A DNA stretch of 6,414 nucleotides from Roseburia sp. (lineage in GTDB: Bacteria; Bacillota; Clostridia; Lachnospirales; Lachnospiraceae). The stretch spans positions 1 to 6,414 of the forward strand of contig JAGAIK010000541.1 in assembly GCA_017626625.1 (NCBI GenBank), given 5' to 3'. Position numbers and translations under genes: made by a program. The notes under the pieces were generated by a model, which was given only the letters and a program-made list of their open reading frames with translations, did not search any database and had not been told where the DNA came from. Shown piece by piece: positions 1 to 3,655 of the stretch. The first letter of the stretch is position 1. Each line of letters opens with the position of its first letter.

Positions 1-46
1 CCAGCACAATGCCGCAGCGCAGATTGTCAATCTCATGTTTTCTCAT
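1..46 (-). CDS. Start of a gene running off the left edge; possible acyltransferase family 3 membrane protein (partial)
   Basis: Only the first 15 codons are present: MRKHEIDNLRCGIVL. The ATG (46-44) overlaps the TGA stop of the upstream regulator as ATGA/TGATG. It is preceded by GGGGAGG (54-60) with a 7-base spacer, the same Shine-Dalgarno and spacing as the upstream gene, so the start is well supported and the two genes are translationally coupled. The short basic start followed by I-D-N-L-R and then a turn to hydrophobic residues is typical of the N-terminus of acyltransferase-3 (OafA/YrhL-type) integral membrane proteins, which O-acetylate cell-surface polysaccharides. This is known from the family, but 15 residues cannot prove it. 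The gene is surely real; the family call is tentative. Confidence 0.6.
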   Translation of the reverse strand, partial: MRKHEIDNLRCGIVL

Positions 47-492
47 CACATTTCCTCCCCGCTTTCCCCTTTTCCGGGCATAACATTTTTCACTTCCCGC
101 ATAAAGTTCATCATAACTTCCGCTGTGACAATGGCAATTCCCTGTGCCTCATCGCCTAACACCAGCAGTTTGTCCCCCGGCATTATCCCAAAAATCTCCC
201 GCGCTTTTTTCGGAATTACAATCTGCCCCTTTTCTCCCACAGTCACTGCTCCAAAAAGATGCTTTCCCTTAGGCGGTATGGGAATCCCTCTTTCCTCCTG
301 GGAAAACTGTACCAAATCGTCTAACGACACCTCATAAAGCTTTGCCAACGCCATGCAGTTGCTAATATCCGGCGTAGTCTCCCCCGTTTCCCACTTCGCT
401 AACGCCTGCCTGGAAACGCCGATTTCCTCTGCCACCTTTTCCTGTGAATAATGATGTAGTTTCCGCAGCGTCAGTAAATTTTCATGCAGCAT
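46..492 (-). CDS. Transcriptional regulator, XRE-type HTH fused to a SpoVT/AbrB domain
   Basis: A 148-residue predicted cytoplasmic DNA-binding protein. Residues about 4-61 form a Cro/C1 (XRE) helix-turn-helix: LRKLHHYSQEKVAEEIG, then the recognition helix VSRQALAKWETG, then the usual P-D-I-S-N-C-M-A-L-A-K-L-Y-E-V-S-L-D-D-L tail. Residues about 78-123 form a swapped-hairpin AbrB/SpoVT/MazE domain: VTVGEKGQIVIPKKAREIFG, then I-M-P-G-D-K-L-L-V-L. A short charged tail ends at E-E-M. The start at 492 was chosen because GGGGAGG (500-506) sits 7 bases upstream; an in-frame GTG at 531 would add 13 residues but has no good ribosome site. XRE proteins normally dimerise on dyads, and the AbrB part adds a second DNA-binding or dimerisation unit. 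The stop overlaps the next gene's start, so the regulator is co-translated with, and probably linked in function to, that gene. Targets are not shown by the sequence; autoregulation through the nearby dyad is plausible. Confidence 0.93.
   Translation of the reverse strand: MLHENLLTLRKLHHYSQEKVAEEIGVSRQALAKWETGETTPDISNCMALAKLYEVSLDDLVQFSQEERGIPIPPKGKHLFGAVTVGEKGQIVIPKKAREIFGIMPGDKLLVLGDEAQGIAIVTAEVMMNFMREVKNVMPGKGESGEEM
54..60 (-). promoter_or_regulatory. Ribosome binding site of the partial downstream gene
   Basis: GGGGAGG on the minus strand, inside the last codons of the HTH-AbrB gene and 7 bases before the ATG at 46. Together with the overlapping stop and start, it supports translational coupling. 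Confidence 0.75.
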
Positions 493-499
493 GTTTCTT

Positions 500-506
500 C
501 CTCCCC
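500..506 (-). promoter_or_regulatory. Ribosome binding site deciding the start of the HTH-AbrB gene
   Basis: On the minus strand this reads GGGGAGG, 7 bases before the ATG at 492. It favours that ATG over the in-frame GTG at 531, which has no comparable purine run upstream. Confidence 0.8.
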
Positions 507-542
507 TTCTCCCGTACCTTTCCTTATCCACGCCGTTTCTGC

Positions 543-569
543 AAACGTGTCTTTCAGATAAGTACGTTT
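543..569. repeat. Small inverted repeat in the leader of the HTH-AbrB gene
   Basis: Arms AAACGT (543-548) and ACGTTT (564-569) are separated by 15 bases. They lie in the roughly 100-base leader between the predicted promoter and the start codon. The 6-bp arms alone could be chance. The repeat could be a second operator or a weak leader hairpin. Confidence 0.3.
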
Positions 570-596
570 TTTCCTGTTTTTGTTACTTTTTCTTAC

Positions 597-625
597 ATTG
601 TACCTTTCCATTGCCGCCCCGTCTA
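597..625 (-). promoter_or_regulatory. Predicted sigma-A promoter of the HTH-AbrB operon
   Basis: On the minus strand, a -35 box TAGACG (620-625, 4/6 to TTGACA) and a -10 box TACAAT (597-602, 5/6 to TATAAT) are exactly 17 bases apart. Transcription would start near 590, giving a leader of about 98 bases. The 35-bp dyad at 627-661 begins one base beyond the -35 box, so promoter and dyad are probably one regulatory unit. This is a motif-based prediction. Confidence 0.6.
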
Positions 626-626
626 C

Positions 627-661
627 CAACCGTCCTTAACACATTTTGTTAAAAACGGTTG
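627..661. promoter_or_regulatory. 35-bp composite dyad, candidate operator upstream of the HTH-AbrB promoter
   Basis: Outer arms CAACCGT (627-633) and ACGGTTG (655-661) and inner arms TTAACA (636-641) and TGTTAA (647-652) share one exact centre at 644. In all, 13 of 15 positions per half are complementary, with only a CC/AA mismatch between the arm pairs and a 5-base centre (CATTT). No T-tract follows on either strand, which argues against an intrinsic terminator. The site abuts the predicted -35 box, so I read it as a protein-binding operator, possibly for the HTH-AbrB protein itself, whose two DNA-binding domains could match inner and outer half-sites. That last step is inference. Confidence 0.6.
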
Positions 662-698
662 CCTTTTCCAACTTTTCAGCCAAAACATTTCCGGCACA

Positions 699-740
699 AA
701 AAATGCCATGCAGTCGGCGAACCTTCTGCATAGCATTTTT
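699..740 (-). terminator. Intrinsic terminator of the 909-residue surface protein gene
   Basis: Arms 699-713 (AAAAATGCCATGCAG) and 726-740 (CTGCATAGCATTTTT) enclose a 12-base loop. In the minus-strand RNA the single mismatch becomes a U-G pair, so all 15 positions pair and the stem runs into a U-rich end. It lies about 60 bases past the stop codon at 800. The A and T tracts on both sides could also let it stop plus-strand transcripts. Confidence 0.85.
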
Positions 741-744
741 ATTC

Positions 745-760
745 GGCAAAACATATTGCC
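745..760. repeat. Short inverted repeat in the 3' region after the surface protein gene
   Basis: GGCAA (745-749) and TTGCC (756-760) are separated by 6 bases and lie between the stop codon and the main terminator. It would form a small hairpin in the minus-strand transcript and may add to 3'-end stability. It is weak by itself. Confidence 0.35.
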
Positions 761-778
761 CGCTCCCGTTTTCCTTTG

Positions 779-791
779 CGGCGCTGCGCCG
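779..791. repeat. GC-rich palindrome just after the surface protein stop codon
   Basis: CGGCGC-T-GCGCCG is a perfect 6+6 bp palindrome about a single central base, starting 9 bases past the stop at 800. As RNA it would make a short tight hairpin. No U-tract follows, so it is not itself a terminator. Its role is unknown. Confidence 0.4.
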
Positions 792-799
792 ATTGGTCT

Positions 800-3529
800 T
801 TATTTTTTCACTGTGACGGCCTTCGTTTTTGACCATTGAGAGCATAGCTTTACTGTCTTTCCGTTTTCTTTTATATTCTTATAAGTACAGATTCTGACAT
901 AATACTTTTTCTTTGCTTTTAATTTTTTCACTGTGCAGGAAGTCGTTTTCCTGTTTTTAACAGTGACGGATTTCGTAGTATTTTGGGTAAATTTTTTACT
1001 GGTAGAATACTGTATTACATAGCCGTCCGTCCGAGAGCTCTGTTTTTTCCATTTTACCGTAAAGCTTTTTGATTTTGCCGCAATTCCCGTAAGCTGTGTG
1101 CCTTTGGGGGTGATGGTAAAATATTCCTTCAGGCTTCCGCTGTAATTTCCCTTTAAAGTTATAACTGCGGCTGCCTTTCCCACATTTTTGTTATTTTGAA
1201 AAGCCACCGTATACTGGCTGCTGTCAATCACCTGTCCCCGGCTGTCTTTCAGCGTCACCTTCGGTTTCTTTACTTTCCCGTCATAAACATAGCTTTTCTT
1301 AGAAAATGCCACCGTCTTTGGAGCATAGATAATCGTCTGCTCCAATACAAGCCCGCAGACACTGCATTTTTCTGAGATTTCCCCGTCTTTTCCCGGTTCT
1401 GCCCTGTAAAACAAGGTCTCTCCTGTATGCCCTTTCGCAGGTATCTCTTCCGAATAGCCGTCCCCGCAGCCTGAACATTGATAATACAACACTCCGGTGT
1501 CAGTACAGGTTGCCTCCCGCAAGACCGCTGTCTTATACTCATGGACATGCTCCGGGTTTGGGCTTGGGTCTGGTGTCGGCTCTGGAGCTGGGTCTGGTTC
1601 CGGGTTTGGGCTTGGGTCTGGTGTCGGCTCCGGAGCTGGGTCTGGATTCGGCTCTGGTGTCGGCTCTGGGGCTGGTTCTGGTTCCGGGTTCGGACTTGGC
1701 TCCGGGTTTGGGTCTGGTGTCGGGTTCGGATTCGGGCTTGGGTCTGGTGTCGGATTCGGATTTGGCTCCGGGTCCGGCTCCGGGTCGCCCTCATACAATG
1801 TAATCGAAAGTTCCGCCTTTACCGTATCTTTCAAATCCTTTACATCTTTCACTGTATTAAGTTCCGTAACAAAGTAATCGGAGCAGAACAGAAACGTATA
1901 GTCTCCCGTTTTGGTCTTTTCTGCCGCCTGCATATAGTAAGTATCTTCGGAGTTTTCAGAACTCACAAAATACACCGGATTGCTCCAGTCTGTCTTTTCT
2001 AAGACCTCCTCCGAATCACTTTTCCAGTATTCCGTCTTTATTACAATCACATAGCTAAAACCATATACCCACTGTTCTTCCACTTCCTCTCTGGTGAATG
2101 GTGTCCCCTCAGAATCCTTCCAGATAATCTTACAGCCAGATTCACGTTCCGCCGTCTCCGCATCAGCGCCTTCCGCAATGGCTGCCACATTCACCCTTGA
2201 CGGTGCAGAAAGAATCTCGATGCTTTCCACCTGCGGTGTCTCATCCTCTCCCTCGTCCCCACGATATACGGTCCAGGCTCCTTCTGCATACTTTAATACA
2301 TAGCCGTTCTCAACAACCTTGTCCGTCAGGACAAAGTTCCGCCCCGGCTCCTGCGTCTGCTCTGCCACAATGTATGTTTTTCCGTGGTAGAGCATTCCCG
2401 GAACTGTAGCGCTGTAGGTCTGAAACCGTGTGGTCCCGGCAACCCTTCCCTGAATGGTCAGCGTTCCTTCCTCGTTTAATACCAAAATGCCCGGTTCTTC
2501 CGCCGAAAGGTTTTCCACCCCGGTGAAGTTTCCGGTAATCCTGGGCTGACTCACCCCGTTTAAATCCAGACTCGCCCTGTTTTTCAGCGTAATATTCTGA
2601 ATATCCGAAGACTCCGCCGAAGGCTTCAACGCCGCGCCGTTATCCAACAGAATATCCCCCACATTGTGGATTACCGCATCCGACATGGTACACTGCTGCA
2701 GCGTCAATGACGTATCGGCATTTCCACGGATAGTTTTCATTTTTGCACTGCCGCTTCCGGAAATCCGGATAGCTGCCCGGCTGTTTTGTTCCGTGGAAAT
2801 CTTCTCCCTGACAACCGTTTTTGCGTCCAGCTCTAAAACCGCCTCTCCATCGTACGGAACTTTATCGTCCGTTTCCTCATCATGTCCCATATAAATTCCC
2901 TTGAACATGGTTTTGTCATTGGCATTCTGCACCGTCAGAGAAGCCCTAGCGCCAAGCTTTGTGCCGGAAAAACCGCCACCGTAAACCGTCGGCAGCATTT
3001 CTTTTTCTGTTCCGCCAATGCCCCCAAGACCGTTTCCGCCGCCTTCCAGATAAGTGTATACATTATCCAGTGTCAAGCTGTGCCCCGCCAAAAAGATTTC
3101 CCGATGGGGAACACTATCAAGGGCATCTGTGGACTCAAATAGCAGTTCTATATTTCGGATGCAGACATTATCTCCTTCTATCTGGAGCGGACTGCGGAAA
3201 AGCAATGCGCTGCCCGAAGTTCCTTCTATCACAGTGTTCTCCGGTATCCCCACCGGAATCATTTTTCCCGCAGAGTTGGTTTCCTCCCCCAGAGAAATCG
3301 CCCCCTGTACCAGAATGGGGCTGTTTTTCTTCTCTAATGCTGCCATGAACTCTTCCCGCGTCGTGACGGTAACACCATTTTCCCGGAACAGCGACTCCTC
3401 TTCCTCCAAAGTTTCTGTTCGTATCTCAGGCACTTTCACGGCAGCCGCCCGCACCGGTTCCTGCACTGCTCCTGCCAGCAAAGCTCCTGTCAATAGCACA
3501 CATAGTAATCTTACAAATTTTCTCTTCAT
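800..3529 (-). CDS. Secreted multidomain surface protein: beta-helix-like N-half, Pro-rich linker, Cys-pair module, MBG/FN3-like C-terminus
   Basis: 909 residues. Residues 1-29 are a signal peptide: basic MKRK, a hydrophobic stretch, and a likely cut after V-R-A-A-A. Residues about 52-420 open like pectin-lyase-fold proteins (V-T-T-R-E-E-F...I-L-V-Q-G-A-I-S-L, then N-V-C-I-R-N-I) and continue as short Thr/Ser/Asn/Gly-rich strands, suggesting a parallel beta-helix; no lyase catalytic motif is recognisable. Residues 430-580 are an unassigned beta-rich acidic region. Residues 582-659 are a Pro-x linker. Residues 661-730 carry H-x-H, ATCT, C685-x-x-C688, I-P-A-K-G-H and C722-x-x-C725, a module common in clostridial surface proteins. 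Residues 736-808 look MBG-like and 812-909 FN3-like, both Lys-rich. There is no LPXTG, lipobox or SLH anchor. The start at 3529 has AGGGGG 6 bases upstream; an in-frame ATG at 3655 is rejected because translation from it would run through the preceding terminator and this gene's promoter. Function unknown: adhesin or glycan binding is inferred only from fold and the pectinase neighbour. Confidence 0.93.
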   Translation of the reverse strand: MKRKFVRLLCVLLTGALLAGAVQEPVRAAAVKVPEIRTETLEEEESLFRENGVTVTTREEFMAALEKKNSPILVQGAISLGEETNSAGKMIPVGIPENTVIEGTSGSALLFRSPLQIEGDNVCIRNIELLFESTDALDSVPHREIFLAGHSLTLDNVYTYLEGGGNGLGGIGGTEKEMLPTVYGGGFSGTKLGARASLTVQNANDKTMFKGIYMGHDEETDDKVPYDGEAVLELDAKTVVREKISTEQNSRAAIRISGSGSAKMKTIRGNADTSLTLQQCTMSDAVIHNVGDILLDNGAALKPSAESSDIQNITLKNRASLDLNGVSQPRITGNFTGVENLSAEEPGILVLNEEGTLTIQGRVAGTTRFQTYSATVPGMLYHGKTYIVAEQTQEPGRNFVLTDKVVENGYVLKYAEGAWTVYRGDEGEDETPQVESIEILSAPSRVNVAAIAEGADAETAERESGCKIIWKDSEGTPFTREEVEEQWVYGFSYVIVIKTEYWKSDSEEVLEKTDWSNPVYFVSSENSEDTYYMQAAEKTKTGDYTFLFCSDYFVTELNTVKDVKDLKDTVKAELSITLYEGDPEPDPEPNPNPTPDPSPNPNPTPDPNPEPSPNPEPEPAPEPTPEPNPDPAPEPTPDPSPNPEPDPAPEPTPDPSPNPEHVHEYKTAVLREATCTDTGVLYYQCSGCGDGYSEEIPAKGHTGETLFYRAEPGKDGEISEKCSVCGLVLEQTIIYAPKTVAFSKKSYVYDGKVKKPKVTLKDSRGQVIDSSQYTVAFQNNKNVGKAAAVITLKGNYSGSLKEYFTITPKGTQLTGIAAKSKSFTVKWKKQSSRTDGYVIQYSTSKKFTQNTTKSVTVKNRKTTSCTVKKLKAKKKYYVRICTYKNIKENGKTVKLCSQWSKTKAVTVKK
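1550..1642 (-). repeat. Tandem 48-bp coding repeat in the Pro-rich linker
   Basis: Residues 630-645 (D-P-A-P-E-P-T-P-D-P-S-P-N-P-E-P) are repeated at 646-660. At DNA level the copies are 1595-1642 and 1550-1594, the second cut short at 45 bases, and they are nearly identical apart from the first codon and a synonymous change. Such near-identity points to recent duplication by slippage or unequal crossover, so linker length probably varies between strains. Confidence 0.85.
1553..1786 (-). repeat. Low-complexity Pro-x coding tract (P[EDNTSA]P) linker
   Basis: Encodes residues 582-659: proline at every second position alternating with Glu, Asp, Asn, Thr, Ser or Ala. It is probably an extended spacer lifting the N-terminal domains away from the cell wall. 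It contains the 48-bp tandem repeat and several looser partial copies upstream of it (P-D-P-S-P-N-P and P-D-P-N-P-E-P blocks). The CCN-rich composition leaves other frames free of stops, which creates misleading Gly/Ser-rich and Trp/Val-rich frames on the plus strand. Confidence 0.88.
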
Positions 3530-3535
3530 TCCATT

Positions 3536-3541
3536 CCCCCT
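3536..3541 (-). promoter_or_regulatory. Ribosome binding site setting the start of the 909-residue gene
   Basis: Minus strand AGGGGG, 6 bases before the ATG at 3529. The protein from this ATG begins directly with a textbook signal peptide, which supports the choice over the in-frame upstream ATG codons at 3655 and 3652. Confidence 0.7.
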
Positions 3542-3564
3542 TTGTTCTTTCTTTTCCGCATACT

Positions 3565-3593
3565 GTTCTGTTAATTTTATCCTAACACAGAAC
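3565..3593. promoter_or_regulatory. Inverted repeat spanning the -10 box of the surface protein gene, candidate operator
   Basis: GTTCTGT (3565-3571) and ACAGAAC (3587-3593) form a perfect 7-bp inverted repeat with 15 bases between, centred on 3579 within the -10 box (3579-3584). Inner TGTTA (3569-3573) and TAACA (3583-3587) extend the symmetry with a one-base shift of centre. A repressor here would block polymerase directly. Dedicated regulation of the gene is inferred. Confidence 0.45.
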
Positions 3594-3607
3594 TGCCCTG
3601 TCCTCAA
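3579..3607 (-). promoter_or_regulatory. Predicted sigma-A promoter of the 909-residue surface protein gene
   Basis: Minus strand -35 box TTGAGG (3602-3607, 4/6 to TTGACA) and -10 box TAGGAT (3579-3584, 4/6 to TATAAT) with a 17-base spacer. Transcription would start near 3572, leaving a leader of about 43 bases. It sits immediately after the terminator of the preceding gene, which fits an independently transcribed gene. Confidence 0.55.
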
Positions 3608-3611
3608 GAGC

Positions 3612-3641
3612 AAAGAAAAACCTCCGGCAAAATACCGGAGG
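3612..3641 (-). terminator. Intrinsic terminator of the pectin esterase/lyase gene
   Basis: A perfect 7-bp stem CCTCCGG/CCGGAGG (3621-3627 and 3635-3641), extended by a U-G pair in the minus-strand RNA to leave a 5-base loop, followed by TTTTTCTTTG (3611-3620). It starts 14 bases past the stop codon at 3656. This is a strong, typical rho-independent terminator. Confidence 0.92.
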
Positions 3642-3655
3642 CTCTTTCTCATCAC

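Larger units (their letters stand above)
493..799. other. 307-bp intergenic regulatory region
   Basis: Between the surface protein stop and the HTH-AbrB start. Read on the minus strand it holds, in order, a GC palindrome and a small hairpin (791-745), the intrinsic terminator (740-699), about 35 bases without clear signal (698-662), the composite dyad (661-627), the -35/-10 promoter (625-597) and a leader of about 98 bases. Reading frames crossing it on either strand have no ribosome site and pass through the terminator, so I see no gene here. Confidence 0.7.

Noticed and set aside
493..531. GTG at 531 as the start of the HTH-AbrB gene
   Set aside because: No ribosome site precedes it, and the 13 extra residues include the translated Shine-Dalgarno region of the ATG at 492.
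627..661. The dyad as an intrinsic terminator or phage attachment site
   Set aside because: No T-tract on either side, AT-rich inner stem, a separate strong terminator lies nearby, and there is no integrase or duplicated site in the window.
444..839. 131-codon plus-strand frame across the intergenic region
   Set aside because: Passes through the terminator stem, dyad and promoter; Phe/Ser-rich, as expected from T-rich noncoding DNA.
636..845. 69-codon minus-strand frame between the two genes
   Set aside because: It overlaps the end of the surface protein gene, runs through the terminator and the dyad, and lacks a ribosome site.
1550..1642. CRISPR-like repeats
   Set aside because: The tandem units are coding, have no spacers and keep the reading frame; this is a linker repeat.
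1478..2002. Plus-strand Trp/Val/Arg-rich and Gly/Ser-rich frames opposite the Pro linker
   Set aside because: Shadows of the P-x repeat DNA, which lacks stops in several frames; composition is an artefact and no start signals are seen.
3530..3655. An in-frame extension of the surface protein start up to an ATG at 3655
   Set aside because: The added 42 codons read through the preceding gene's terminator hairpin and this gene's own promoter. The ATG at 3529 has a good ribosome site and begins a clean signal peptide.
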